Positions 8,139 to 17,269 of a stretch of DNA of 58,173 nt are shown one piece after another. The DNA is taken from assembly GCA_017397645.1 (NCBI GenBank), contig JAFQIE010000029.1, forward strand, positions 1 through 58,173, written 5' to 3'. The notes under the pieces were generated by a model. The model ran no database searches. It was not told the origin of the DNA and saw nothing but the letters and a program-made list of their open reading frames with translations. The translations under genes and the position numbers were made by a program. The DNA is from Lachnospiraceae bacterium. Its GTDB lineage: Bacteria > Bacillota > Clostridia > Lachnospirales > Lachnospiraceae. Within the stretch, counting starts at the first letter, position 1. Every line of letters starts with the position of its first letter.

Positions 8139-9163
8139 AATAACCTCCAGTCAAATTGAACAATGGGGAAGGATTTTTCGTTGGCCAGCCTTGTGTAGAC
8201 GTCCGGTGCTTCTGCGGGAGAATGTATCTCATCCACCAGAGAGGCCAAATTGATTCTTCCCATTTCGGTCAGTTTTATCAAAGCCTGAATATCGTCTTTT
8301 TGTGTCCACCAGCCCTTAGAAGACTCAAATTTGGGTCTTGCCATGGTGTGGGCACCTATCAATGTAATGCCGGGGCAGTGTACCTTGCCGTAGTAATCAA
8401 TGGTGAAGTTTTTGTTCCTGGTGCATCCCAACAAGGCCACTCGTCCAAAGGGGGCCATACAGTCTAAGATACCGTCCAGGCCGGCACCTACACCGGTAAC
8501 TTCGATTCCCACATTGGCGCCACCACCGGTGACTTCCTTTACCTGTTTTGCAAAGTTAGGATCGTAAGGGTCGAAAGCAAAGTCTGCGCCCGAGGCAAGG
8601 GCTTTTTCACGCTTTTCAGGTACGGGGTCAACTGCAATCACGGGTGCCGCTCCTGCAGCCTTCAGCAGGGGTATGGCAAACAAGCCTAAAATACCCATGC
8701 CCATAACAATGGCACTTTCGCCGATTTCCAGACCACATTTTCTGATGGCAGCTAATGGGAAGGTTCCAATCTGGAACAGCGCCGCATTCTCATCGGAAAT
8801 TTTGTTGCTGACGGGATATACATGTGCCCGTTCATAAATATCGGTATGGTTAATGTTGATCAGCTCCCGGTGGGTGGTCCAGGCCATGGCCACCCTGTCG
8901 CCTACTTTCAAATCGGTCACATCGGAGCCTATGGCTTCAATGACACCGCAGCTGCTATATCCTAATGCTCTTGGCCAGATGACCTGATTGCCGGTGCCCA
9001 TGGAAACATTGGGGTCACCCACTAAATTTGCCCGTTCCGTTCCACTGCTGACGGTGGACATGGTTAGGCGTACCTGTACCTCGTTCGCCTTAGGGGCTCC
9101 GATTTCATCTTCCACGAGAGCGGCCACAGAAGGTCCTGTAAATAAGATATTTCTGCTTTTCAT
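8135..9163 (-). CDS. Medium-chain dehydrogenase (alcohol dehydrogenase-like)
   Basis: A 342-residue MDR-superfamily protein. Residues about 1-135 are the GroES-like domain, and about 145-280 are the nucleotide-binding domain with GMGILGLF and the acidic end of strand 2 in AVDPVPEKR. Where zinc alcohol dehydrogenases have the catalytic Cys (GICGSD), this protein has TVSSGTER, so the catalytic zinc site appears absent; the structural four-Cys lobe is absent too. This SSGTER type often occurs next to, or fused with, Gfo/Idh/MocA proteins, as here. It is first in a two-gene operon with Shine-Dalgarno AAGGAG. Confidence 0.85.
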   Translation of the reverse strand: MKSRNILFTGPSVAALVEDEIGAPKANEVQVRLTMSTVSSGTERANLVGDPNVSMGTGNQVIWPRALGYSSCGVIEAIGSDVTDLKVGDRVAMAWTTHRELININHTDIYERAHVYPVSNKISDENAALFQIGTFPLAAIRKCGLEIGESAIVMGMGILGLFAIPLLKAAGAAPVIAVDPVPEKREKALASGADFAFDPYDPNFAKQVKEVTGGGANVGIEVTGVGAGLDGILDCMAPFGRVALLGCTRNKNFTIDYYGKVHCPGITLIGAHTMARPKFESSKGWWTQKDDIQALIKLTEMGRINLASLVDEIHSPAEAPDVYTRLANEKSFPIVQFDWRLL

Positions 9164-9233
9164 CTGAAAACTCCTTTCAAATTTGTATTGTTTCGATGGT
9201 TGCGTTCAAATTGTTCTATCATGTTTTACTATG

Positions 9234-9262
9234 ATTGTAGTGCGTTGACCTATCGGAAACAA
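9234..9262 (-). promoter_or_regulatory. Promoter of the dehydrogenase operon
   Basis: Read on the minus strand, TTGTTT (9257-9262) and TACAAT (9234-9239) are 17 bases apart. It overlaps the opposing promoter of the AraC gene. An ATCAT/ATGAT inverted repeat at 9219-9236 touches the -10 and could be an operator. Confidence 0.6.
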
Positions 9263-9273
9263 TATGCTATTCT
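9245..9273 (+). promoter_or_regulatory. Promoter of the second AraC gene
   Basis: TTGACC (9245-9250) and TATTCT (9268-9273) are 17 bases apart, about 45 bases before the AraC start. Its -35 region interleaves with the divergent promoter, so the two are unlikely to fire together. Confidence 0.6.
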
Positions 9274-9318
9274 TTTAGAAAAGAGGTAAAATTCTGTGAT
9301 TATAGGTGGTGATTTCGC

Positions 9319-10074
9319 ATGAATTACACATTTTTATTCGATGAATGTTGCTTTTTAAAGATAAGCCTTACGAAAAAACAGTATACAGACAGCAGAAAAG
9401 GAGCTCCTTTTCACTATGTGGCAAGATTGATGAAGGGAAGTGCAAGAATACGGAGTATGGGAGAAACCATTCGTCTTTCCCCGGGCGATGTGTTTTACAT
9501 TCCTAAAGACATTCCTTATGAATCTTTTTGGTCCGGCAGTGAGATCGAATGGTATTCCTATGGATTTTCTTATTTTCCGGAAGCAGAGCACATGGATTAT
9601 AAAATTCAGAAAATAGACTGTGATGATGGACTGAAGGAAGAACTCATTGCCCTGCCCACATCCGTCGGTGTCACCAGCCGGACTTTGGCTGACTTCTATG
9701 GTGTTCTTGCCAAGTTAATCCCCCAAATGGCGGTGGACGAGAAAACCAACGAGGAGGGTATCTTTCGAAAATCCAAGGCACTGATGGAAAAACACCTGGA
9801 CCTAACCATCAGCGATATTGCCCGGGAATGTCATGTCAGCGATTCTACCTTATATTCCATGTACAGAAAGGTTTGCGGGAAAACGCCCAATACTATCCGA
9901 CAGGAAATTTTGGTCCAAAGGGCGGTTTTGCTACTCTCCACCACTGACCGGCCCGTGCAGGAAATCAGTGATACGCTGGGGTTTTCTTCCACATCTTATT
10001 TTCGAAAGATACTAAAAAGCCATACCTCCCTTACGCCAACGCAGATAAGGAAGGAAAGGACTAACATGTTTTGA
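9319..10074 (+). CDS. AraC family transcriptional regulator
   Basis: A 251-residue regulator. It has an N-terminal cupin-type sensing domain (about 1-110, with LSPGDVFYIPKDIPYE) and a C-terminal AraC domain (about 155-248) with two helix-turn-helix units, LTISDIARECHVSDST and VQEISDTLGFSSTSYF. It is transcribed away from the dehydrogenase operon from overlapping promoters, so it most likely controls that operon and itself. The last 14 bases overlap the convergent sirtuin gene. Confidence 0.9.
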   Translation: MNYTFLFDECCFLKISLTKKQYTDSRKGAPFHYVARLMKGSARIRSMGETIRLSPGDVFYIPKDIPYESFWSGSEIEWYSYGFSYFPEAEHMDYKIQKIDCDDGLKEELIALPTSVGVTSRTLADFYGVLAKLIPQMAVDEKTNEEGIFRKSKALMEKHLDLTISDIARECHVSDSTLYSMYRKVCGKTPNTIRQEILVQRAVLLLSTTDRPVQEISDTLGFSSTSYFRKILKSHTSLTPTQIRKERTNMF

Positions 10075-10795
10075 GTTTAAGATTACGAAACACCTCTCCA
10101 ATGGGTGCCTGTATCAGTAAATCAGCTTTTGCATCTCTTGGCGTGGAAGCCTTATTGATAACTACTAATTTGTCTCCGTTGAAGTAATCAATCAATCCTG
10201 CGGCAGGATAAACGGAAAGAGAAGTTCCGCCGATAATTAACACGTCGCAGGTACGTATATATTGTATAGATTTAGTGATAGTTTCCTCGTTTAGGGCTTC
10301 TTCATAAAGCACTACATCCGGTTTGACAGGGCCACCGCAATTTTCGCATTTTGGAACACCATCTGCTCTTACAATATATTCTAAGGTGTGGAAATGCCCG
10401 CAATTCTCGCAATAATTGCGCAACGTGGAGCCGTGTAATTCCAGCACATTTTTGCTTCCGGCTGCCTGATGCAAACCATCGATATTTTGTGTGATAACAG
10501 CTTTCAGTTTCCCGGCCTGTTCCAACTCGGCAAGACCCAGATGAGCGCTGTTTTGTTTGGCATTTGGAAAATACATCTTATTGCGATAAAAGCGGTAAAA
10601 TTCCTCTGGTTTTCGACGGTAGAAGGAATGACTTAGAATTGCCTCCGGCGGATAATCATATTGTTGGTGATAAAGGCCGTCCACACTTCTGAAATCAGGG
10701 ATACCACTTTCTGTAGATACTCCTGCACCGCCGAAAAACACGATGTTGTCATATTTTTCTATAATCTCTTTTAGATTTTGAATTCTTTCTTGCAT
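10061..10795 (-). CDS. NAD-dependent protein deacylase (sirtuin)
   Basis: A 244-residue Sir2-family enzyme that removes acyl groups from lysines using NAD. Motifs are GAGVSTESGIPDFRS (NAD binding), QNIDGLH, the catalytic His in ELHGS, and two CENC pairs spaced as a zinc-binding four-Cys module in the small domain. An in-frame ATG exists 16 codons upstream, but the Shine-Dalgarno AGGAGGT precedes the ATG at 10795. It is a single gene between convergent and divergent neighbours. Desuccinylase or deacetylase specificity was not assigned. Confidence 0.92.
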   Translation of the reverse strand: MQERIQNLKEIIEKYDNIVFFGGAGVSTESGIPDFRSVDGLYHQQYDYPPEAILSHSFYRRKPEEFYRFYRNKMYFPNAKQNSAHLGLAELEQAGKLKAVITQNIDGLHQAAGSKNVLELHGSTLRNYCENCGHFHTLEYIVRADGVPKCENCGGPVKPDVVLYEEALNEETITKSIQYIRTCDVLIIGGTSLSVYPAAGLIDYFNGDKLVVINKASTPRDAKADLLIQAPIGEVFRNLKLKTC

Positions 10796-10961
10796 ATTCG
10801 TAGAAAACCTCCTTCTGTCATCTGTTACAATTTTACCACCCAATTCGTTAAAATTCTATCTGCAATATGGGCTTAGATCATGTTTTTTATTGAGAAAAGA
10901 GGGCCTTTTTGGTATAGTTAATATGATACTAACAGAGAAAAGTGTACAAGATAGGAGTGCT

Positions 10962-11714
10962 ATGCGAAAAACCCTAGGTATCATTTCTTTCATTTTAGGC
11001 ATATTATCAGTTTTATACTGCGTCGGTATTTCTTTTGCGGGATTTGGCACCTATTTCTTTTTGATATGGGTTGCAATCGGCATGGTGCTTTTTGCAATGG
11101 CGTATTTATTTTGGGATCCTGTTTTGTGGCATCGGATTCCCATATATGTAAAAGCCGCCACGGGTATTATTATAGGCGTGGGACTTCTTATCTTTATCAT
11201 TGTGGAAGGTATGGTGCTGACACATTTTTCTGCAATTCCGGATACGGGTGCTGATTACTGCATCATTTTGGGCGCCCAGTGGAAGAAAAACGGCCCCAGC
11301 ACTGTGTTAAAATACCGTTTGGATGAGGCGGTCAGCTATCTGCAAGAGAACCCGGAGACAAAGGTGATTGTGTCCGGTGGCAAGGGATATAACGAGCCTA
11401 TGGCAGAGGCGGATGGAATGAGGGAGTACCTGTTGAAAGCAGGTGTTGGAGCAAATAGAATTATCACGGAAAATAAATCTTCAAATACTTATGAAAACCT
11501 GACATTCAGTGCGGAATTTTTAGACAAAGAGAAGGACTGCGTGGTCATAGTAACGAACAATTTCCATATGTTTCGTGCCTTGAGAATTGCTGAAAAGCAG
11601 GGTTATGGCAACGTGCAGGGATTGTCGGCGAAATCGGTGGTTGGTTTTTTGCCCAACAATCTGTTGCGGGAGTTTGTCGGTGTCATGAAGGATTGGCTGT
11701 TTGGTAACCTATAG
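10962..11714 (+). CDS. YdcF/SanA-like (DUF218) membrane protein
   Basis: A 250-residue protein with three or four N-terminal membrane segments (about residues 3-80) followed by a DUF218 domain (about 93-235) containing DYCIILGAQ, VSGGKGYNE, ENKSSNTYEN and VTNNFHMFRA. The family is linked to envelope functions, but its reaction is unknown. The frame is open upstream to 10890; GGAG just before 10962 and the clean hydrophobic start MRKTLGIISF support this start. The DUF951 gene follows after 9 bases, so the two form an operon. Confidence 0.85.
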   Translation: MRKTLGIISFILGILSVLYCVGISFAGFGTYFFLIWVAIGMVLFAMAYLFWDPVLWHRIPIYVKAATGIIIGVGLLIFIIVEGMVLTHFSAIPDTGADYCIILGAQWKKNGPSTVLKYRLDEAVSYLQENPETKVIVSGGKGYNEPMAEADGMREYLLKAGVGANRIITENKSSNTYENLTFSAEFLDKEKDCVVIVTNNFHMFRALRIAEKQGYGNVQGLSAKSVVGFLPNNLLREFVGVMKDWLFGNL

Positions 11715-11723
11715 GAGGTAAAA

Positions 11724-11903
11724 ATGGATATCAATGTAGGAGATGTATTAAAACTAAAGAAGCAACACCCCTGTGGCAGTAAGGAATGGGAAGTGTTGCG
11801 TGTAGGTGCGGACTTCCGGCTGAAGTGCAAAGGGTGTGGACATCAGATTATGATTGCCCGTAAAATGCTTGAGAAGAACATAAAGGAAATTTCGCCCTCA
11901 TAA
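11724..11903 (+). CDS. DUF951 family small protein
   Basis: A 59-residue protein (starts MDINVGDVLKLKKQHPCG) recognised as DUF951. It has three cysteines, one in HPCGSKEW and two in CKGCGHQI, placed as a possible metal or nucleic-acid site, and is basic overall. It has a perfect AGGAGGT ribosome-binding site. The family is conserved near ribosomal and replication genes in Firmicutes, and here it lies just before rpsF. No function is established. Confidence 0.88.
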   Translation: MDINVGDVLKLKKQHPCGSKEWEVLRVGADFRLKCKGCGHQIMIARKMLEKNIKEISPS

Positions 11904-11939
11904 ATGTACGAAAAATTGTCAAAAAAATGATAAAAACCC

Positions 11940-11968
11940 TTGAAATGTCTGGGGGTTTATGATATCAT
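11940..11968 (+). promoter_or_regulatory. Promoter of the rpsF-ssb-rpsR operon
   Basis: TTGAAA (11940-11945) and TATCAT (11963-11968) have a 17-base spacer. A leader of about 65 bases follows with a small CACAC/GTGTG-like fold (CTCACACTTTAGATGTGGG), which might be the S6-S18 autoregulatory element known upstream of rpsF in bacteria; I could not confirm its CCG signature. Confidence 0.65.
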
Positions 11969-12040
11969 ATCTACTCGTGATGAATAAATTCCTTGCTCAC
12001 ACTTTAGATGTGGGCCAGAGACCAAAAGGAGGTAACAAGC

Positions 12041-12331
12041 ATGAACAAGTATGAATTAGCCGTAGTTGTGTCCGCTAAGATCGAGGACGAAGAAAGAGCA
12101 GCAGTTGTTGATAAGTGCAAGGCTCTGATTGAAAGATTTGGCGGTGCCATCACAGAAGTGGATGATTGGGGCAAGAAGAGACTTGCTTACGAAGTCCAGA
12201 AGATGAATGAAGCTTTTTATTATTTCATCAAGTTTGACGCTGAGAGTACTGCACCCGCTGAAATCGAGAGCCGTGTTCGTATTATGGAAAACGTAATCAG
12301 ATACTTGGTTGTTCGACAGGATGAGGCTTAA
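12041..12331 (+). CDS. rpsF: 30S ribosomal protein S6
   Basis: A 96-residue S6 protein with the typical start MNKYELAVVV, central WGKKRLAYEVQK and C-terminal IRYLVVRQDE. S6 binds the platform of the small subunit as a dimer with S18. The frame is open upstream to 12008, but AAAGGAGGT lies at the correct distance from the ATG at 12041. It heads the conserved rpsF-ssb-rpsR operon. Confidence 0.97.
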   Translation: MNKYELAVVVSAKIEDEERAAVVDKCKALIERFGGAITEVDDWGKKRLAYEVQKMNEAFYYFIKFDAESTAPAEIESRVRIMENVIRYLVVRQDEA

Positions 12332-12351
12332 TTAGAAAGCGAGATGTAAAT

Positions 12352-12813
12352 ATGAATAAAGTAATTCTTATGGGAAGATTAACCAGGGACCCCGAGATTA
12401 GATACTCACAGGGAGCAAATCAGACTGCAATCGGTAGATTTTCTGTTGCAGTTGACAGAAGATTTAAGCGTGACGGCGAGCCCGACGCAGATTTCTTCAA
12501 CTGTACTTGCTTTGGCAAGCAGGCTGAGTTTATCGAGAAGTATCTTCGCAAGGGTACCAAGGTCGTTCTGAGTGGTAGACTTCAGAATGACAACTACACC
12601 AACAAGGACGGACAGATGGTATACAGTGTTCGTGTCATGGTAGATGAGATTGAGTTTGCTGAGAGCAAGAACGCTTCTGCCGGAAATGATGGTGGTTACA
12701 ACAATGCAGGGTTCAATGGAGGATTCGGTGGCAACAGCGCACCCGCATCCGATGCAGGAGATGGTTTTATGAACCTTCCTGATGGTATTGAAGAAGACCT
12801 GCCGTTTATCTAA
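12352..12813 (+). CDS. ssb: Single-stranded DNA-binding protein
   Basis: A 153-residue SSB with an OB fold (residues 1-105: MNKVILMGRLTRDPE, then NCTCFGKQAEF), a Gly/Asn-rich linker and the acidic tip EEDLPFI, which recruits replication and repair partners. It is essential for replication, recombination and repair. It sits between rpsF and rpsR, the usual bacterial order. Confidence 0.97.
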   Translation: MNKVILMGRLTRDPEIRYSQGANQTAIGRFSVAVDRRFKRDGEPDADFFNCTCFGKQAEFIEKYLRKGTKVVLSGRLQNDNYTNKDGQMVYSVRVMVDEIEFAESKNASAGNDGGYNNAGFNGGFGGNSAPASDAGDGFMNLPDGIEEDLPFI

Positions 12814-12844
12814 GTTTGATTATGTAGAATAGGAGGCACTTAAA

Positions 12845-13108
12845 ATGGCTTTTGTAAAGAATGATAAGTCCGATGCTCCGATGAGAAAGAAAGCTGGCAT
12901 TCGTAGAAGAAAGAAAGTTTGCGTTTTCTGCGGTAAGGACAATGTAATTAGCTATAAGGATACAGCAAAGTTGAGAAAGTACGTATCTGAGAGAGGTAAA
13001 ATCCTTCCTCGTCGTATTACCGGCAACTGTGCAAAGCATCAGAGAGCATTGACCTCTGCTATCAAGAGAGCACGTCACGTTGCATTGATGCCTTATGTTC
13101 AGGATTAA
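12845..13108 (+). CDS. rpsR: 30S ribosomal protein S18
   Basis: An 87-residue S18 with the family core [20 protein letters not shown] and [10 protein letters not shown]. An N-terminal CVFCG and the Cys of GNCAKH make this the cysteine-containing (zinc-type) form. The Shine-Dalgarno is AGGAGG. It is the last gene of the operon, ended by a clear terminator. Confidence 0.97.
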   Translation: MAFVKNDKSDAPMRKKAGIRRRKKVCVFCGKDNVISYKDTAKLRKYVSERGKILPRRITGNCAKHQRALTSAIKRARHVALMPYVQD

Positions 13109-13146
13109 TTTTCGGAACAAGTAATAAATATCTTGAAATGTAAAAT

Positions 13147-13182
13147 GAAAGGACATTTTCCGTATGGAAGATGTCCTTTTTG
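13147..13182 (+). terminator. Terminator after rpsR
   Basis: AAAGGACATTTTCC and GGAAGATGTCCTTT form a long stem with a GTAT loop, followed by a T-run. It closes the rpsF-ssb-rpsR transcript. Confidence 0.93.
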
Positions 13183-13311
13183 ATTGTGTTTGGTATATTG
13201 ATTTGAGATATATCAAATAGATGTTAGGTTAAATTAAATAGTGGCATACCAAATAAAAGTGTGGTAATATAAAATAGTATATTAATGTGCGTCTGAAAAA
13301 GAGGTATGCAT

Positions 13312-15357
13312 ATGAATGAAAAAACAAGATTAAACAGACGAATGAAAGCGTATTTACAGTATAGTATTTACCTTGGCATATTGCTGACCCTGTTGGATGC
13401 AGCGATGTTTGCGTTTGATGCAAAAGCAGCTGTGTTTTTGCTCTTCTACTTGATCTTTTATTATGCTGTGACATTGCTTTTGTATTTTCATAACCGAAGC
13501 ATTGTGATGAATGAAATGATAAGCTTCGCTACGGAATATGGTCAGATTCAGGGACAGTTACTGCGTGAACTGGATTTGCCACATGCGTTGTTGGACGAGA
13601 CCGGTAAGGTTTTGTGGACCAATGAAGCATTTGAAGAGGTCGTGCATGAGCCCAAGGGATACCGTAAGTCTATCACCGCGCTCTTTCCCACCATTACAAA
13701 AGACAAATTGCCTGACGCAACCGGTGAGATGCAAGCCCAATATAAAATAGAGCATGAGGGAAGCAATTATCAAGCGAAATTCAAGACTCTATTCTTAAAG
13801 AATATGACCGATCCACAGGAGATGCTGGAGGGAGAAGAGGGTAATTACCTGATTGCAATGTATCTGTTTGATGAGACCGCATTGCACCTTGCTTTGCAGG
13901 AAGTGGACGACCAGAGTCTTGCGGTTGGCCTGATTTATATCGACAATTACGACGAAGCCATGAAGAGCGTGGAAGAGGTTCGCCGTTCCCTCCTGACAGC
14001 GGTGATTGACCGACGAATCAATAAGTACATTTCATCTGTAGATGGTATTTGTAAGAAGTTGGAGAAAGACAAGTATCTGATTGTCTTAAGAAAGCGTTCT
14101 CTATCCCAGTTAAGGCAGACCAGATTCGAGATTTTGGAAGAGATCAAGGGCCTGAACATAGGAAATGAGATGGCGGTAACGATTAGTATTGGCGTAGGAC
14201 TGGATGGCCTGTCCTATGCGCAGAATTATGAGTTTGCACGTAACGCCATCGATTTAGCTCTGGGACGTGGCGGAGACCAGACAGTAGTCAAGGCGAAGGA
14301 TAGCATTACATATTATGGCGGAAAGAGCCAGCATGTAGAGAAAAACACCCGCGTAAAAGCCCGTGTAAAAGCACATGCATTGAGAGAAATTATCAATGGT
14401 AAGGACCAGGTGCTTGTGATGGGACACAGAGGTGCTGACCCGGATTGTTTTGGTGCGTCTATGGGTATTTATCGTGTAGCGCAGACACTCGGCAGAAAAG
14501 CACACATTGTGATGGACAATCCACCCACAGCAATACAGCCTATGCTTGATATGTTTAAGAATCATCCTGAGTATGAAGAGGGTATCATCATCAACGGGCA
14601 GCAGGCAATGGATATGGCTGGCGGAGGCACAGTACTTGTGGTAGTGGATGTGAATAAGCCTTCACTTACGGAGTATCCGGAATTGTTGCGGGCATGTAAG
14701 ACGGTAGTAGTATTAGACCACCATAGGCAGGGCGAGGAAACTATAGATAATGCAACACTTTCCTATGTAGAGCCATACGCATCCAGTGCCTGTGAGTTGG
14801 TATCTGAAATTTTGCAATACACACACGACAATATCAAGATGCGTCCTGAAGAGGCAGATTGTATGTATGCCGGCATTATGGTGGATACCAATAACTTCAT
14901 GGCAAAAACCGGAGTACGAACCTTTGAGTCAGCAGCTTTTTTGCGTAGAAACGGAGCAGATGCATCCCGTGTAAGAAAGTTGTTTAGAGAAGATGTGTTG
15001 GAATACAAATCCAGAGCGGATGTAGTTAGCCATGCGGAAATATACAAGCAGTTTGCCATCTCAGAGTGTAAGGCAGAAGGGCTTTCCAGCCCCTTGGTGT
15101 TAGGTGCCCAGGCGGCAGACGAACTTTTGAATATTCGTGGAGTAAAGGCAAGCTTCGTTCTGACGGATTATCAAGGACAGGTGAACATCAGTGCCCGCTC
15201 TATCGACGAGGTTAACGTACAGTTGATTATGGAAAAAATGGGTGGCGGCGGTCACTTGAACAATGCAGCATGCCAAATCAAAGAGGCAAAGGTGGAAGAT
15301 GTGGTAGCCACCTTGAAAAAGACCATCGACAGCATGTTGGAAAATAATGAGATTTAG
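13312..15357 (+). CDS. gdpP: Cyclic-di-AMP phosphodiesterase GdpP
   Basis: A 681-residue membrane enzyme that hydrolyses the second messenger c-di-AMP. It has two N-terminal membrane segments (about 14-55), a PAS domain (about 75-150), a degenerate GGDEF domain (about 175-315) without the signature residues, a DHH domain (about 345-500) with VMGHRGADPDCFG and VVVLDHHRQ, and a DHHA1 domain ending GGGGHLNNAAC. The frame begins at 13306, but GAGG lies too close to that ATG and fits the one at 13312. It lies between rpsR and rplI, the classical location. Confidence 0.95.
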   Translation: MNEKTRLNRRMKAYLQYSIYLGILLTLLDAAMFAFDAKAAVFLLFYLIFYYAVTLLLYFHNRSIVMNEMISFATEYGQIQGQLLRELDLPHALLDETGKVLWTNEAFEEVVHEPKGYRKSITALFPTITKDKLPDATGEMQAQYKIEHEGSNYQAKFKTLFLKNMTDPQEMLEGEEGNYLIAMYLFDETALHLALQEVDDQSLAVGLIYIDNYDEAMKSVEEVRRSLLTAVIDRRINKYISSVDGICKKLEKDKYLIVLRKRSLSQLRQTRFEILEEIKGLNIGNEMAVTISIGVGLDGLSYAQNYEFARNAIDLALGRGGDQTVVKAKDSITYYGGKSQHVEKNTRVKARVKAHALREIINGKDQVLVMGHRGADPDCFGASMGIYRVAQTLGRKAHIVMDNPPTAIQPMLDMFKNHPEYEEGIIINGQQAMDMAGGGTVLVVVDVNKPSLTEYPELLRACKTVVVLDHHRQGEETIDNATLSYVEPYASSACELVSEILQYTHDNIKMRPEEADCMYAGIMVDTNNFMAKTGVRTFESAAFLRRNGADASRVRKLFREDVLEYKSRADVVSHAEIYKQFAISECKAEGLSSPLVLGAQAADELLNIRGVKASFVLTDYQGQVNISARSIDEVNVQLIMEKMGGGGHLNNAACQIKEAKVEDVVATLKKTIDSMLENNEI

Positions 15358-15371
15358 AAAGGGATTCCTAT

Positions 15372-15818
15372 ATGAAGATTATATTATTGCAGGACGAAAA
15401 GAAACTTGGAAAAAAAGGGGAGATTATAGAAGCTAGCGAGGGCTATGCAAGAAACTATATTTTGCCCAAAAAGATAGGTGTGGAGGCTACCCCAAAGAAT
15501 CTGAACGACTTGAAATTGCAAAAGGCCAACCAGGAAAAGGTTGCACAAGAGAATTTGGAGGCTGCGCAAAAACTCGCAGCTGATTTGGAAACGAAACAGG
15601 TAGTAGTCAAAATCAAGGCCGGGGAAGGTGGTAGAGCCTTTGGTTCTGTTTCTTCTAAGGAAATTGCAGTAGCGTGCAAGGAGCAGACAGGAATTGAGAT
15701 TGATAAAAAGAAGATTCAGTTGGCAGAAAGTTTAAAGAACTTTGGAGCCTACGAAGTCAGCATTAAATTGCATCCTCAGGTAACCGGGAAGTTGACTGTA
15801 AAGGTACAGGAAGCATAA
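15372..15818 (+). CDS. rplI: 50S ribosomal protein L9
   Basis: A 148-residue L9 with the N-terminal rRNA-binding domain (MKIILLQDEKKLGKKGE, then GYARNYILPKKIG), a long connecting helix rich in Lys, Glu and Ala, and the C-terminal domain. It starts 14 bases after gdpP and 35 bases before dnaB, forming the widely conserved gdpP-rplI-dnaB operon. Confidence 0.97.
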   Translation: MKIILLQDEKKLGKKGEIIEASEGYARNYILPKKIGVEATPKNLNDLKLQKANQEKVAQENLEAAQKLAADLETKQVVVKIKAGEGGRAFGSVSSKEIAVACKEQTGIEIDKKKIQLAESLKNFGAYEVSIKLHPQVTGKLTVKVQEA

Positions 15819-15853
15819 ATCCGGCCCTGATTGTTTGGAAGAGGAAGAATTAG

Positions 15854-17197
15854 ATGGAAGAAAATGTATTAAAGAGGGTATTGCCCCACTCTGATGAGGC
15901 AGAGCAATCGGTTATTGGTTCCATGATTATGGATAGAGATGCTATCGTGGTGGCTTCGGAGATGATAACCGGGGACGATTTTTACAATAAAATGTATGGC
16001 GTTCTATTTGAGACCATGGTGGAACTAAACGAGAACGGAAGTCCTGTGGATTTGGTTACTCTCCAGAATAAATTGCGTGAAAAGAATGTACCTCCTGAGG
16101 TGAGCAGTTTAGAGTTTGTCCGTGATATCATCACCGCCGTGCCTACGTCTGCAAATATTAAGCATTATGCGAATATTGTGGCACAGAAGGCGACTCTGCG
16201 CCGTTTGATTAAAACAACGGAACAGATTGCCAATGAGTGTTATGATCCGAAGGAAAGTGTGGAAACCATTTTGGACGAAACGGAGAAAAAAGTCTTTAAG
16301 GTAGTACAAAGCCGAACCTCCGAAGATTTTGTGCCTATCCGCCAGGTAGTGATGAATGCTATGGAGAGGATTGATAAGGCTTCGAGAAACAAAGGGGGCG
16401 TTACAGGTATTCCTACCGGATTTACGGAGTTAGATTATAAAACGGCCGGAATGCAGCCGTCTGACCTGATTCTGATTGCAGCCAGACCGTCTATGGGTAA
16501 AACAGCGTTTGTGTTGAATATTGCTCAGTACATGGCCTTTAGAAAAGATTTGACCGTTGCTATTTTCAGTCTGGAAATGAGTAAGGAGCAGTTGGTGAAC
16601 CGTCTATTCTCTCTGGAATCGAATGTAGATGCACAGAAGCTTAGAACAGGACAACTCAGCGACAATGAATGGGAAAAACTCATAGAAGGTGCCGGGATTA
16701 TTGGAAAGTCCAATCTAATCATTGACGATACACCCGGTATCAGCATTGGCGAGTTGCGCTCTAAATGCCGTAAGTATAAATTAGAACACAATTTGTCGGC
16801 GATTATGATCGACTATATCCAGTTGATGTCCGGAAGCGGCAAGAGTGATTCCAGACAGCAGGAAGTATCTGAAATATCCCGTTCTTTGAAGGCGTTGGCG
16901 AGAGAACTAAATGTGCCGGTGATCGCCCTGTCGCAGTTGTCCCGTGAAGTGGAAAAGCGAGAGGATAAGAGACCTATGCTTTCTGACCTTAGAGAATCGG
17001 GAGCAATCGAGCAGGATGCCGATGTGGTAATGTTTATCTATAGAGATGATTATTACAAGAAGGATACGGACAAAAAAGGAATCTCCGAGATTATCATTGC
17101 AAAACAGCGTAATGGTCCGGTTGGTCCCATTGAATTGGCGTGGTTGCCGGAGTTTACCAAGTTTGCGAATCTCGAGCCCAAAAGAAGGGAAGAGTAA
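15854..17197 (+). CDS. dnaB: Replicative DNA helicase DnaB
   Basis: A 447-residue hexameric helicase (called DnaC in Bacillus). The N-terminal primase-interacting domain (about 5-110) has EAEQSVIGSMI. The RecA-like motor has the Walker A ARPSMGKTA near residue 213, Walker B IMIDYIQLM near 315, and the arginine-finger region SRSLKALARELN. The C-terminal end KRNGPVG-type motif is seen as KQRNGPVGPIEL. It is the third gene of the gdpP operon, with a strong terminator right after. Confidence 0.97.
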   Translation: MEENVLKRVLPHSDEAEQSVIGSMIMDRDAIVVASEMITGDDFYNKMYGVLFETMVELNENGSPVDLVTLQNKLREKNVPPEVSSLEFVRDIITAVPTSANIKHYANIVAQKATLRRLIKTTEQIANECYDPKESVETILDETEKKVFKVVQSRTSEDFVPIRQVVMNAMERIDKASRNKGGVTGIPTGFTELDYKTAGMQPSDLILIAARPSMGKTAFVLNIAQYMAFRKDLTVAIFSLEMSKEQLVNRLFSLESNVDAQKLRTGQLSDNEWEKLIEGAGIIGKSNLIIDDTPGISIGELRSKCRKYKLEHNLSAIMIDYIQLMSGSGKSDSRQQEVSEISRSLKALARELNVPVIALSQLSREVEKREDKRPMLSDLRESGAIEQDADVVMFIYRDDYYKKDTDKKGISEIIIAKQRNGPVGPIELAWLPEFTKFANLEPKRREE

Positions 17198-17225
17198 AGC
17201 AGAAAGAAAACATAGAAATGAAAAA

Positions 17226-17267
17226 AAGAGAGACATTTTCAAGCGAAAATGTCTCTCATCTTTTTGT
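17226..17267. terminator. Bidirectional terminator between dnaB and ferredoxin gene
   Basis: GAGAGACATTTTC and GAAAATGTCTCTC form a perfect 13-bp stem with an AAGC loop. There is a T-run after it on the plus strand and A-run before it, so it can stop transcription from both directions. Confidence 0.93.
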
Positions 17268-17269
17268 GA

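Noticed and set aside
13183-13311. Promoter for gdpP in the AT-rich gap (TGGCAT/TAATAT).
   Set aside because: The -35 matches only three of six positions; a promoter must exist after the rpsR terminator, but I cannot place it with confidence.
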